DNA from: an uncultured Clostridia bacterium
Lineage (GTDB): Bacteria > Bacillota > Clostridia > Oscillospirales > Ruminococcaceae
Direction: 5' to 3'
Assembly (NCBI GenBank): GCA_947589355.1
Contig: CANPZC010000002.1
Coordinates: 62,001 to 126,000, forward strand
DNA length: 64,000 bases
Both the position numbers and the translations under genes were made by a program. Shown piece by piece: positions 55,511 through 64,000 of this stretch. The notes under the pieces are model-generated. The model searched no databases, was not told where the DNA came from, and saw only the letters and a program-made list of their open reading frames with translations. Position 1 is the first letter of the stretch. Each line of letters starts with the position of its first letter.

Positions 55511-56374
55511 TTATTTATGCTTTTCAATATCTCTGTGAGATATCCTTACTTTATGATCGCTTTGTATCAGGTGCTTGGCAAGCAGTTCTGCAAAAGTAAC
55601 GCTTCTGTGCTTGCCGCCGGTGCAGCCAAATGCTATCACAAGCTGCGATTTGCCCTCTTTGATATACAGCGGAATAAGAAAATCTATCAGATCTTCAAGC
55701 TTTTTGAGAAGCTCTTTTGACTCTTCAAAGTTCATTACATACTCGCTGACTTCTGTCTGCAAACCTGTTTTGTGTTTAAGCTCTGGTATATAAAACGGAT
55801 TCGGCAGGCATCTTACATCAAAGATAAGGTCGGCATCTGGCACAGTGCCAAACTTAAAGCCGAACGAGCATATATCTATATGAATGAAATCATCTTTATC
55901 TTCTAGAAAAATGCTGTACATTCTATCTTTGAACTGCGCTATTGCCATATCGGAAGTGTCAATATAATAGTCAGCCTGTGCAAGAGCGGAAGCCAGAAAT
56001 TCTCTTTCAGTCTCAATTGCGCGCCTTATATTTCCGTATGATACCTCGTCAAGGGGGTGCTTTCTGCGCGTTTCTTTATAGCGGCGTACAATACAGTCGT
56101 CGTTGGAATCAAGAAAAAGTATTTTAAGATCGGTGTTTTCAGAGCGCAGTTCATTTATTGTATCGCTGAGCTTTGTAATGAAATCGCGCCCTCTTATATC
56201 AACAACGAACGCGACCTTTTCAACGCTTGAATTTACCGAAGAATATATCTGCGCAAACTTAGATATAAGCTCGGGCGGCATATTGTCAATGCAGTAGTAG
56301 CCTATATCTTCCAAAACGTCTATAGCGGTAGATTTTCCGCTGCCAGACATACCTGTAACTATCAAAAATTTCAT
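55511..56374 (-). CDS. rapZ: RapZ/YvcJ nucleotide-binding protein
   Basis: 287 residues. P-loop VTGMSGSGKSTAIDVLEDIG, then GYYCIDNMPPELISKFA, FLDSNDDCIVRRYKETRRKHPL, and the C-terminal FGCTGGKHRSVTFAE motif. In E. coli RapZ targets the GlmZ sRNA to RNase E; in Bacillus YvcJ affects competence. It binds and hydrolyses nucleoside triphosphates. It lies between murB and whiA (12 bases to whiA). Confidence 0.95.
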   Translation of the reverse strand: MKFLIVTGMSGSGKSTAIDVLEDIGYYCIDNMPPELISKFAQIYSSVNSSVEKVAFVVDIRGRDFITKLSDTINELRSENTDLKILFLDSNDDCIVRRYKETRRKHPLDEVSYGNIRRAIETEREFLASALAQADYYIDTSDMAIAQFKDRMYSIFLEDKDDFIHIDICSFGFKFGTVPDADLIFDVRCLPNPFYIPELKHKTGLQTEVSEYVMNFEESKELLKKLEDLIDFLIPLYIKEGKSQLVIAFGCTGGKHRSVTFAELLAKHLIQSDHKVRISHRDIEKHK

Positions 56375-56391
56375 AATATTTCCCCCTTATG

Positions 56392-57306
56392 TTATTCAAT
56401 TATCCGTACTTCACATTCAAGTGTGCAGCCTGTTTTCTCTTTGACAATTCTCTGAACATCTTGCAAAAGCGTTTTAATATCGCTGAAAGTTGCATTGTTT
56501 TTGTTTATAACAAAGCCGCAGTGCTTTTCTGATACCTGCGCGCCGCCGACCGTATAGCCTTTCAGACCGCTTTCTTGTATAAGTTTGCCTGCAAAGCTGC
56601 CGACAGGTCTTTTAAAAGCAGAGCCTGCACTTGGGTATTCAAGCGGCTGTTTTGCTTTTCTTCTTGACATAAATTCGTCCATTTTTTCTTTTATTTTATC
56701 GCTGCTTCCTTTGCTGAGTTTCAGCCATGCCTTTGTGACAATATAACCGTTGCTTTGAAAAACGCTTGTTCTGTAGCCGAGAGCCATTTCATCAATACTG
56801 AAAATGCGCTTATCGCCGTTTTCGTTTACAGCCTCTGCCTTTGTAAGTACAAAAGACATCTCACCATCATACGCGCCTGCATTCATAAACACCGCACCGC
56901 CAACGGTTCCCGGTATGCCATATGCAAATTCAAGACCCGAAAGGCTGTTATTAAGCGCGAACATACATAGCTGCCCCAAAGTACAGCCTGCCTGCACCTC
57001 TATCGTTTCATCATCTGCAAGTGAAATATTCTGAAAGTCTTTGCCGAGCAGCAGCACAGCGCCGTCAAAGCCTTTATCTGAGCACAAAACGTTTGAGCCG
57101 TTGCCCAGCACAAGCTTTTTTACATTCTCTTTACTGCAATATTCAAGGCACTGCGAAAGCGCTTCAACGCTGTTTATAAATATCATGACTGCGCAATTGC
57201 CGCCTACCTTGAAAGTAGTGTGTCTGCTAAGCGGCTCCTGCGTAAGATACTTACAGCCGTGTTTTTCTGCAATATCTATAAGCGCGTTCAGATGTTTTTC
57301 ATTCAT
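56392..57306 (-). CDS. murB: UDP-N-acetylenolpyruvoylglucosamine reductase
   Basis: 304-residue FAD enzyme that reduces UDP-GlcNAc-enolpyruvate to UDP-MurNAc in peptidoglycan synthesis. FAD-binding blocks are LGNGSNVL and FAYGIPGTVGGAVFMNAGAY; the catalytic Ser of type II MurB is in PLEYPSAGSAFKRP and the Glu near the C-terminus in CTLECEVRII. Length fits the Firmicute type. ATG start after GAGGTTTTGTT. Confidence 0.96.
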   Translation of the reverse strand: MNEKHLNALIDIAEKHGCKYLTQEPLSRHTTFKVGGNCAVMIFINSVEALSQCLEYCSKENVKKLVLGNGSNVLCSDKGFDGAVLLLGKDFQNISLADDETIEVQAGCTLGQLCMFALNNSLSGLEFAYGIPGTVGGAVFMNAGAYDGEMSFVLTKAEAVNENGDKRIFSIDEMALGYRTSVFQSNGYIVTKAWLKLSKGSSDKIKEKMDEFMSRRKAKQPLEYPSAGSAFKRPVGSFAGKLIQESGLKGYTVGGAQVSEKHCGFVINKNNATFSDIKTLLQDVQRIVKEKTGCTLECEVRIIE

Positions 57307-57324
57307 AACAAAACCTCATAAGTA

Positions 57325-58053
57325 TTAGTCAAATAAAATATCTGGGTGCTTTTTAAGTATGCGGTCTCTTATAGTTTCCCAGTGCGCGTTGGCTATGAGC
57401 CTTTCGGGAAAGTCTATGCTTTCTGCCATTTGCAGGGCTATGGGCGTTTTGCCGATAAGTTCATGAAAATGCGCATCGGTATTTATACATATCATCGCAT
57501 CATACTGTTTGCATATCTTCATAAGCTCCAGCGCATTCTCACGAGAGCCTCGCTTCCACATAATAGAGCTTTCATTTATCTCAATAAGCTTGTCGTACTC
57601 TTTGAATTTCTTAACGCACTTTTCCATGTCGTACTCAAAATTCGCGGTGGTCGGGTGACCTATCATATCAACATTTTCATTTTCAGCCAGTTTAAGATAG
57701 CCGCGAGTATGTTCCTCAATATTAGAGGACGCAAGAGTATATTTGTGATAAGAAGCAATTATCCACTCTACAAATCGGTAACTGTCTTTGTCAAGGTCTA
57801 AAGTGCCGTCGTAGTCTACAATGTTTGCCTCTGCGCCGTGTATCACATACACCCCGTTTATTTTATGCGGAAGTATCTTATAATTATGAAAATGCCAGCA
57901 GTGCGGCGAGTCGGGCATAGTGCCGACATGATCTGTCATACCCAGCGCCTTTATACCCGTGGCAGCAGCAAATGTGCAGTTTTCAGTGATCGTTGAATAT
58001 GCGTGAGTTGATGCAACGGTATGTGTGTGCATATCCGCTTCAAGTTTTATCAT
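57325..58053 (-). CDS. PHP-domain phosphatase (YcdX-like)
   Basis: 242 residues of the PHP metal-dependent hydrolase fold: ADMHTHTVASTHAYST at the start, GMTDHVGTMPDSPHCWHF, IHGAEANIVDYDG, MIGHPTT and NTDAHFHELIG. These give the trinuclear metal ligands of YcdX-type phosphatases; the natural substrate is not known to me. GGAGAAAATATA precedes the ATG. Such a gene commonly sits beside murB and hprK in Clostridia. Confidence 0.88.
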   Translation of the reverse strand: MIKLEADMHTHTVASTHAYSTITENCTFAAATGIKALGMTDHVGTMPDSPHCWHFHNYKILPHKINGVYVIHGAEANIVDYDGTLDLDKDSYRFVEWIIASYHKYTLASSNIEEHTRGYLKLAENENVDMIGHPTTANFEYDMEKCVKKFKEYDKLIEINESSIMWKRGSRENALELMKICKQYDAMICINTDAHFHELIGKTPIALQMAESIDFPERLIANAHWETIRDRILKKHPDILFD

Positions 58054-58070
58054 TATATTTTCTCCTATCT

Positions 58071-59030
58071 TCAGAATGCTTCCCAGTCGTTTACCTTTTC
58101 CTGACCGTCCATTTGCAGACCGAGTTTATTCAGAAGTTCCTGTGCGGCATTGTAGCCCATTTTCTTCTGACGGTTGTTCATGGCGGCAACTTCGATAATG
58201 ACTGCCAGGTTTCTGCCGGGTTTTATAGGTATAGTAAGGCTGGGCACTTTTATGCCGAGAATGGAAGTATATTCGTTGTCAACACCCATTCTGTCGTAAA
58301 CTTTGGTGTTGCTCCATGTTTCAAGCTGAATTATAAGGTCAATTTTTTCTGATACCTTGACAGCGCCCATACCGAAAAGGCGGCGTGTATTTATTATGCC
58401 TATGCCGCGCAGCTCGAGAAAGTGTCTTATATTGTCGGGCGACTGACCTACAAGGCTTATATTTGATACCTTGCGTATCTCTACGGCATCGTCGGCAATA
58501 AGCCTGTGACCTCTTTTTATAAGCTCAATTGCCGTTTCACTCTTACCTACGCCGCTTTCGCCGACTATAAGTATTCCCTCGCCGTAAACTTCTATAAGTA
58601 CGCCGTGACGGGTTATTCTCGGCGCTAATCTCAGGTGCAGAAAAGCTATCAGTTCCGAAATAAAATCTGATGTGCTTTCATTAGTGCGCACTATCGGCAC
58701 TTCATACTTTTCGGCACACTCGCTCATTTCGGGGTAAAGCTCGTGACCGCGGCAAATTGCAAACAGCGGTATTTTCTTGGAAAACAGCATCTCGACCTTT
58801 TCACGCCTTGACTGCTCATCAATAGATGCCAGATAGGCAAATTCCATATTTCCGCATATCTGTACTCTATCAACGTTGAAATATTCATAAAAGCCCATAA
58901 GCTGAAGCCCCGGTCTATTGCAGTCGTTGCATGAAATGTTTATCTTATCGGTTTCTTTGGGAGTATACACAACTTCAAGATTCAGTTCATCAACTATTTC
59001 TTTCAATGTTATACTGTAATTGTCTGCCAT
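58071..59030 (-). CDS. hprK: HPr kinase/phosphorylase
   Basis: 319 residues. The enzyme phosphorylates Ser46 of HPr and removes it again, the switch of carbon catabolite control in Firmicutes. The N-terminal domain is MurF-like; the kinase domain has the P-loop VGESGVGKSETAIELIKRGH, the HPrK signature ELRGIGIINTRRLFGMGAV, and the C-terminal PVKPGRN-like IPIKPGRNLAVIIEVAAMN. ATG 59030 follows AAAGGTGATAAAT; an in-frame GTG three codons earlier overlaps that site. Confidence 0.97.
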   Translation of the reverse strand: MADNYSITLKEIVDELNLEVVYTPKETDKINISCNDCNRPGLQLMGFYEYFNVDRVQICGNMEFAYLASIDEQSRREKVEMLFSKKIPLFAICRGHELYPEMSECAEKYEVPIVRTNESTSDFISELIAFLHLRLAPRITRHGVLIEVYGEGILIVGESGVGKSETAIELIKRGHRLIADDAVEIRKVSNISLVGQSPDNIRHFLELRGIGIINTRRLFGMGAVKVSEKIDLIIQLETWSNTKVYDRMGVDNEYTSILGIKVPSLTIPIKPGRNLAVIIEVAAMNNRQKKMGYNAAQELLNKLGLQMDGQEKVNDWEAF

Positions 59031-59044
59031 ATTTATCACCTTTC

Positions 59045-60313
59045 TTAAAGTTTTATAAGACCCTTATTTATCATTTCCTGAGCGGCTGTCATAACGCCTG
59101 CTTTGCCGCTTGCATATGTAAGACCACCTTGCAGCCACGCAGCAAATGGTTCGCGTATAGGTGCATCTGCCGAAAGTTCAATAGATGCCCCCATTGTGAA
59201 CGCGCCTGCCGCCATGATCACTTTGCTTTCATATCCCGGCATATCCCACGCCTCGGGGGTAACAAAGCTGTCAACAGGCGAGCCTTTCTGTATTCCCTGA
59301 CAGAACGCCACAAGGTTTTCTTCGTTGCCAAGCAGTATCGAAGAAATAATATCTGTTCTTGTTTCGCTGCTTTTTGGCAGAGTAACAAAACCCAGCTTTT
59401 CAAAAAGCCTGCACGCGAACACCGAAGTTTTCAGCGCGTTTGCAGTGACCTCGGGGGCGAAGAAGAAACCGAGCAGCATTTCCCTGCTCTGCCCCAGAGT
59501 GCAGCCTATCTCTTTGCCCATGCCAACGCAGGTGAGCCTGTCGGCGCATTTATTTACAAGGTCTTTTCTTCCTGCTATATATCCTCCCGTTGAAGCTATG
59601 CCGCCGCCCGGATTTTTTATAAGCGAACCTATTATAAGGTCAGCGCCGACTGAAAGCGGCTCATTTTTCTCCACAAACTCGCCGTAACAGTTATCTACCA
59701 TAATTATAATATCGCCGTTTGCGCTTTTTGCGGCATTTGCAATTTTGCCTATCGTTTCTACTGTCAACGACGGTCTTAAAGAATAGCCTCTGGAGCGCTG
59801 TATATAACAAACCTTTGCATCTTTTGACATCTGAGCTATCCTGCCAAGATCGGGCGTGCCGTCTTCAAGAAGATCGACCTGCGCATACTTTACGCCAAAA
59901 TCTGTCAGTGAACCGCTGCCGAGGCTGCCGCGCAAACCTATAACTTCTTCAAGAGTATCATAAGGCTTTCCCGTTGCGGCAATCATTGTATCGCCGCTGC
60001 GCAAAATACCGAACAGCGCGGTAGAAAGCGCATGAGTGCCGTTTACAAAGGTATGCCGCACAAGGGCATCTTCGCCGCCGAACGCCTGCGCAAAAACCTT
60101 GTCTACTGCTTCTCTGCCGCAGTCATCATAGCCATAGCCCGTTGTGCCTTTAAGACTGCTCTCACTAACTCTGTTGTCAATAAAAGCTTTCAAAACTTTC
60201 TGACCGTTATATGCGGCTGTCTCGGCAATTTTGCTGAATTGCTCGGCACATTCGCTCTCGCTCTCATCGGCAAGTTTTACAAGCCTTTCATCAAATCCAA
60301 AAATGTTTTTCAA
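59045..60313 (-). CDS. PLP-dependent enzyme of the 'aluminium resistance' / methionine gamma-lyase-like family
   Basis: 422-residue fold-type I PLP protein (YnbB-like). Marks are TGYGYDDCGREAVDKVFA, VRHTFVNGTHALSTALFG, MVDNCYGEFVE (PLP-binding Asp) and the presumed Schiff-base Lys in IIGSLIKNPGGGIASTGGY. The label 'aluminium resistance' is historical; the real reaction is unknown, possibly a C-S lyase. The start is TTG 60313, preceded by GAGGAATAGGAT. It lies 3 bases after the GNAT gene and 14 bases before hprK. Confidence 0.88.
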   Translation of the reverse strand: MKNIFGFDERLVKLADESESECAEQFSKIAETAAYNGQKVLKAFIDNRVSESSLKGTTGYGYDDCGREAVDKVFAQAFGGEDALVRHTFVNGTHALSTALFGILRSGDTMIAATGKPYDTLEEVIGLRGSLGSGSLTDFGVKYAQVDLLEDGTPDLGRIAQMSKDAKVCYIQRSRGYSLRPSLTVETIGKIANAAKSANGDIIIMVDNCYGEFVEKNEPLSVGADLIIGSLIKNPGGGIASTGGYIAGRKDLVNKCADRLTCVGMGKEIGCTLGQSREMLLGFFFAPEVTANALKTSVFACRLFEKLGFVTLPKSSETRTDIISSILLGNEENLVAFCQGIQKGSPVDSFVTPEAWDMPGYESKVIMAAGAFTMGASIELSADAPIREPFAAWLQGGLTYASGKAGVMTAAQEMINKGLIKL

Positions 60314-60316
60314 ATC

Positions 60317-61102
60317 CTATTCCTCACTTTTTCTGTCAAGTACATGATCTACGCTTATCTCTTTGAAGCCTATCTCTTCATAGTAGCTTTTTCGGTGGTT
60401 TCTTGCAAACAGATAAACCGTTATGCCATCGATATTCAGTTTTTCGCCTATCCAGTAAAGCAGGCTGCGCGCGTACATTTTGCCGCGGTACTGCGGCAGC
60501 GTTGCCACCTGACCTATAAGCGCCTTTTTATTGACTATATACTGAATAGTTGCAGTTGTACAATTGTTAAGTATAAACGCCTGAGCGTAACCTCTGCGTA
60601 TGCGGTGTGATGTATCTGTAAGCCATGTTTCATAGCACTGTGCAAGGTCGGGAAAGCCCGTTTTAAGTATATCAAAAACATCATCGAGCTTTGGAAACTC
60701 GTTTATATCAAGCTGCGGCAGCTGATTGCTGCACACAAACTCAAACTGATGCCGCTCACCCAGCGTGTAGTCATCTTCTACATACCCGATAATCTTTTGC
60801 GAATACTCGTCGGCTATCTCTGCGGTCTGCGGCTTGTTTGTTCTTATAAGGAAAGCAATATCTTCAAGCGCTGCATCGTCAAACTGCTTTTCTTTGTAAC
60901 ACTCGGCAATGAGCGAGCTGTTGAATATGCTTACGAGCCCCGATTCTTCGCCGCCCGAAAATACATAAAAGAACCTGCAAAAATCATACTTTATGCGGTA
61001 TGCATCGAAGTGCGAAATTATTTTCCGCGAATAATGGCTTTCTTTCAGCATACGCAGTTTTGTTTTTAATTCCGTAGCGTCCGTTAATACTTGTTTTATC
61101 AT
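60317..61102 (-). CDS. GNAT-family N-acetyltransferase
   Basis: 261 residues. The C-terminal half holds the acetyl-CoA-binding part of the GNAT fold: ALIGQVATLPQYRGKMYARSLLYW (with the R/Q-x-x-G-like QYRGKMYA turn) and VYLFARNHRKSYYEEIGFKE. The N-terminal half is unlike known domains to me. The start ATG overlaps the stop of the upstream M42 peptidase gene (ATGA), so translation is coupled. Substrate unknown. Confidence 0.82.
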   Translation of the reverse strand: MIKQVLTDATELKTKLRMLKESHYSRKIISHFDAYRIKYDFCRFFYVFSGGEESGLVSIFNSSLIAECYKEKQFDDAALEDIAFLIRTNKPQTAEIADEYSQKIIGYVEDDYTLGERHQFEFVCSNQLPQLDINEFPKLDDVFDILKTGFPDLAQCYETWLTDTSHRIRRGYAQAFILNNCTTATIQYIVNKKALIGQVATLPQYRGKMYARSLLYWIGEKLNIDGITVYLFARNHRKSYYEEIGFKEISVDHVLDRKSEE

Positions 61103-62124
61103 ATAGTAATTATCCTGTCCAAAAGTTTCTTTGTAAGTCTGTATGTGTTTTCAATGTCGTTTATGTCGGCAACGCAGCTTGCACTGTGAAGATATCTGCA
61201 CGGCACAGAAATTGCACAGGTCTTTACGCCTGAACGCGAAATGTGTATCGCGCCTGCATCGTTGCCCCCTGCGACCTTTGTTTTAGTCTGGCAGGGTATG
61301 CCGTTTTCTTTTGCGATTTCAAATGCAAGGTCATAAAGCTGCTTGTCGTAAATCGTGTGCCTGTCCATAAAAGATACTACCGCGCCGCTGCCAAGCTCGC
61401 AAACTCTTTCATCACCCTGCGATGGCGGTATATCAGCGGCTGTGGTGGTCTCTAAAACTATCGAAACGTCGGGCGCTATTGTGTATGCCGCACAAGTCGA
61501 GCCGCGAAGCCCTATTTCCTCCTGAACTACAAACGCAAAATAGGTATCATATTCAACGCCCTCGTCTATCATTCTCAGCATAATTGCACAGCCTGCGCGG
61601 TCGTCTATCGCTTTAGAACATATCTTATCTTTGCCAAGATACAGAAATTCGCTGCAAAATGTGCCTACATCGCCGAGAGATATTAAACTTTCGGCTTCTT
61701 CTTTTGAAGCTGCGCCTATGTCGGCAGTCATGTTTTCAAATCTTACCGCTTTTTTGCGTTCATCAGCAGAAAGATTGTGAACAGCTTTTCCGCCTATTAC
61801 AGCAGTTTTTTCGTTTATTTTTATGCGTCTGCCGAAAACCACCTGCTCATCTACACCGCCCACAGGAGCAATTTTTATTGTGCCGTCACCGTTTATATGC
61901 GTTACAATAAATCCTACCTCGTCCATGTGTGCGGAGATCATAACTTTTTTGTCGGCAGGTTTTTTGCCTTTTACAAAAGCAATAACGTTGCCAAGATTAT
62001 CTGTGGTTATGCTCTCAGCCTTGCCTTTGAGCCTGCTTATTATATACTGTCTTACTTTGTCCTCACGCCCCGAAACGCCGTCAATGGCGCACAAGGCGCG
62101 TATTTCATTTATCATATCGGTCAT
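61099..62124 (-). CDS. M42-family metallopeptidase (first copy)
   Basis: 341-residue dodecameric-type aminopeptidase of the M42 family (also called FrvX or 'endoglucanase M'). Metal and catalytic residues are visible: ISAHMDEVGF, KAIDDRAGCA, VQEEIGLRG, LETTTAADIP and the C-terminal His in CRYLHSAS. No signal peptide, so it trims peptides in the cytosol. GGTGATATAA precedes the ATG. It is 11 bases after a second M42 gene. Confidence 0.92.
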   Translation of the reverse strand: MTDMINEIRALCAIDGVSGREDKVRQYIISRLKGKAESITTDNLGNVIAFVKGKKPADKKVMISAHMDEVGFIVTHINGDGTIKIAPVGGVDEQVVFGRRIKINEKTAVIGGKAVHNLSADERKKAVRFENMTADIGAASKEEAESLISLGDVGTFCSEFLYLGKDKICSKAIDDRAGCAIMLRMIDEGVEYDTYFAFVVQEEIGLRGSTCAAYTIAPDVSIVLETTTAADIPPSQGDERVCELGSGAVVSFMDRHTIYDKQLYDLAFEIAKENGIPCQTKTKVAGGNDAGAIHISRSGVKTCAISVPCRYLHSASCVADINDIENTYRLTKKLLDRIITI

Positions 62125-62135
62125 TTATATCACCA

Positions 62136-63146
62136 CTATTTTATATATTCGCATATCAGCCTCGCCGTGTTTTCTATATCGCGCATATCAACAACTTCAA
62201 CAGGAGTGTGCATATGCTTCAGCGGAACCGAGAGCGTAACGGTTTTCGTGCCGCCCTTGCTTATTCCTATAGCATCTGTGTTAGTGCCTGTTTTGCCGTT
62301 CATTACTTCTATCTGATACGGAATTTCATTATCTTTCGCAATATTTATAAGCTCATCTGACATCTCTCTGCAAAGCGATGGCGCAATGCCTATCATGCCG
62401 CCATTTCCGCACACGCCGCAGTCAGCTGCATCTTCACCGTGAGTAAGCCCGAAAGATACATCTACAACTATTGCTTTGTCACAGTCAACTGTAAAAGCGC
62501 CCGTTTTTGCGCCGCGTTCGCCCACTTCTTCCTGAACAGAAAGCAAAACGCAGACGTTATACTTAGTGTCTATATTTTCAAGCATATCTGCGGCAAGTAT
62601 AACAGCTGCGCAGCCTGCCCTGTTGTCAAGCGCGTGAGAAGTAACGAAGCTGCCCCCCAGCCTTTCAAGACTGTTATAAATACACACCCTGTCGCCGAGA
62701 GAAATTATTTCTTTTGCAGCTTCGCCCGTCATGCCTGTATCGATATAAATATCGGCAATATCAGCGGCGGCAGAGCTGTCTTTTTTCAGATGCGGAGGTG
62801 TTGATGCAATAATGCCGTCAACGATTTTTCTACTGTATATTTTTACCGTCTGACCTGTCAGCACCCTGTTATCTATGCCGCCGACGTTTGATACTTTAAG
62901 AAAGCCGTCATCGGTAATGTAGGTAACTATCATTCCTATCTCGTCAATATGCGCATCGAGAAGCAGCGTTTGCTTGCTTTCGTCAAATCTGCCGACTTTG
63001 CAAAGCACATTCCCGAGAACGTCAATGCTCGTTTCGCCGTATCTGCTCAGAATTTCTTTTGCATACTGCGCAGCGCTGTTTTCAGCGCCCGAAACACCGT
63101 TTTTCTCTACAAGAGCTTTCAGAAGCTCGTAAGTATCAAGACTCAT
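62136..63146 (-). CDS. M42-family metallopeptidase (second copy)
   Basis: 336-residue paralog of the next gene downstream, with the same residues: LDAHIDEIGM, HALDNRAGCA, VQEEVGERGAKTGAF, VVDVSFGLTH and the C-terminal LKHMHTPVE. The two copies differ in the residues next to the metal ligands (Asp-Asp versus Asp-Asn in DxRAGC; ETT versus DVS), which suggests different substrate preference. ATG 63146 follows GGGTGAAATTT; the earlier in-frame GTG is inside that site. Confidence 0.92.
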   Translation of the reverse strand: MSLDTYELLKALVEKNGVSGAENSAAQYAKEILSRYGETSIDVLGNVLCKVGRFDESKQTLLLDAHIDEIGMIVTYITDDGFLKVSNVGGIDNRVLTGQTVKIYSRKIVDGIIASTPPHLKKDSSAAADIADIYIDTGMTGEAAKEIISLGDRVCIYNSLERLGGSFVTSHALDNRAGCAAVILAADMLENIDTKYNVCVLLSVQEEVGERGAKTGAFTVDCDKAIVVDVSFGLTHGEDAADCGVCGNGGMIGIAPSLCREMSDELINIAKDNEIPYQIEVMNGKTGTNTDAIGISKGGTKTVTLSVPLKHMHTPVEVVDMRDIENTARLICEYIK

Positions 63147-63158
63147 AAATTTCACCCG

Positions 63159-64000
63159 TTATTTAAGTTCATTTACACATTGTTTGAAATGTTTGCCGCG
63201 TTCTTCAAACATTCTGTACATATCAAAACTTGCGCACGCCGGCGAGAGAGATACGATATCGCCCGGTACTGCGTTGTCATGCGCCGCCTGCACAGCTTCC
63301 TGCATATTTGCAACACGGATAATTTTTATTCCACTGTCTTTAAAAAGCGGCGATGCCATTACAGCGTCTTGTATTTTCTGCGCTGTCTGACCCATGAGTA
63401 TAAGCACCTTGCATTTTTGGCAGATAGGGTCAGCCATAGGCTCAAACGATATGCCCTTATCAGAGCCGCCTTGGATAAGTATCTGTTTTTGGTCGAACGA
63501 TGCAAGGCAGGCAAGCACCCTTGTCGGGCTGGAGGCAATTGAATTGTTGTAATACTTAACGCCGTCAAGTTCGCGGACAAATTCTATCCTGTGTTCAACG
63601 CCTGCGAACTCTTTGGCTGTCTTTTTTACCGTTTCGGGCGATACCTCCGGGTATGTCATCGCAATTGCTGTAAGATAGTTTTCAACATTGTGCATACCGG
63701 GTATGCGGATATCATCTTTGTGGCAGTATTCTGTTATATTGCCGTGATCGTTATAACAGAGCATACCGTCTTCACGCAGAAATGCGCCGTTATCTACCTT
63801 GACCCTGCGGCTGAAATATCTGAGCTCTCCTCTTACTATATCGCAAAGCTTACGCGTAGTCTCGTTGTCATAGCTGAGTACCGCTCTTGAAAAAGCGTTC
63901 TGATGAAGCAAAAGATTGCATTTTGCACTTATATATTCTTCCATAGTGCCATGCACGTTAAGATGATTCGGAGTTATGTTCGTGATGCCTGCAACATCGG
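63159..64000 (-). CDS. murD: UDP-N-acetylmuramoylalanine-D-glutamate ligase (5' end outside window)
   Basis: C-terminal ~280 residues of MurD, which adds D-glutamate to UDP-MurNAc-L-alanine. The frame is open to the window end and the residues just inside it read GITNITPNHLNVHGTMEEY, the typical Mur ligase block. Later come IRIPGMHNVENYLTAIA, GVEHRIEFVRELDGVKYYNNSIASSP (cut) and ILIQGGSDKGISF. The C-terminal domain ends normally with SLSPACASFDMYRMFEERGKHF. The rest of the gene lies beyond base 64000. Confidence 0.95.
   Translation of the reverse strand, partial: DVAGITNITPNHLNVHGTMEEYISAKCNLLLHQNAFSRAVLSYDNETTRKLCDIVRGELRYFSRRVKVDNGAFLREDGMLCYNDHGNITEYCHKDDIRIPGMHNVENYLTAIAMTYPEVSPETVKKTAKEFAGVEHRIEFVRELDGVKYYNNSIASSPTRVLACLASFDQKQILIQGGSDKGISFEPMADPICQKCKVLILMGQTAQKIQDAVMASPLFKDSGIKIIRVANMQEAVQAAHDNAVPGDIVSLSPACASFDMYRMFEERGKHFKQCVNELK

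Overview
The window looks like a chromosomal segment of an anaerobic, low-to-mid GC Clostridia. The best guess is Oscillospiraceae/Ruminococcaceae, close to Ruminococcus or [Eubacterium] siraeum. Reasons: sporulation genes (spoIIE, yqfC, yqfD, a ylbJ-like gene), Firmicute gene orders (yqfC-yqfD-phoH-ybeY-era-yqzL-recO and hprK...murB-rapZ-whiA), a GlgC/GlgD pair, an F-type ATP synthase beside Na+ decarboxylase subunits, and strong Shine-Dalgarno sites. The species assignment is inference; no rRNA gene is present.

Layout. 1-3024 (+): one partial and one complete FtsX-type ABC permease, tandem paralogs. 3063-10401 (-): a purine operon, purE-HAD-purC-purM-DUF3592-purN-purO-AICAR transformylase-purD. 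It has a clear promoter, a palindrome over the -10 and a long leader ending in a terminator just before the purE ribosome binding site. 10682-10909 (-): a small unknown gene. 11020-14298 (+): rsmA and spoIIE, the latter with a 21-bp-spaced promoter that suggests Spo0A control. 14465-20258 (+): the glycogen operon glgB-glgC-glgD-glgA, followed by tRNA-Leu(UAA). 20536-23696: a putative papain-like cysteine peptidase (-), a GH3 glycosidase with its own promoter and operator-like repeat (+), and a small Cys-rich protein (-). 23752-26313: a ylbJ-like gene divergent from yqfC-yqfD. 26404-32125 (+): phoH, ybeY, era, yqzL, recO, mutS2. 32137-33302 (+): a tyrosine recombinase preceded by a long inverted repeat that resembles a recombinase core site.

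33311-37472 (-): oadG and oadB of a sodium-pumping decarboxylase, then an AraC regulator, an alpha/alpha-barrel protein and a YfbR-like HD hydrolase. 37616-44213 (-): the complete ATP synthase operon atpI-B-E-F-H-A-G-D-C. Its c subunit carries a two-carboxylate motif of the Na+ type and its epsilon subunit lacks the C-terminal helices. 44393-45241 (-): degV. 45337-51084 (-): a 1915-residue DUF4011/SF1 helicase/Vsr-like nuclease protein resembling Hhe-type anti-phage defence, lodged between housekeeping genes. 51106-64000 (-): a long run of dnaE, whiA, rapZ, murB, a PHP hydrolase, hprK, a PLP enzyme of the 'aluminium resistance' family, a GNAT, two M42 peptidases and the 3' part of murD.

How it fits together: most of the window is core metabolism and information processing. 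The parts that deserve attention are the leader of the purine operon and its archaeal-type split of PurH, the sodium bioenergetics cluster, the recombinase with its adjacent inverted repeat, and the giant helicase-nuclease. No CRISPR array, insertion sequence, prophage or rRNA operon was seen. No unexplained gap longer than 300 bases exists; the longest non-coding stretch is the purE leader and promoter region (10402-10681).
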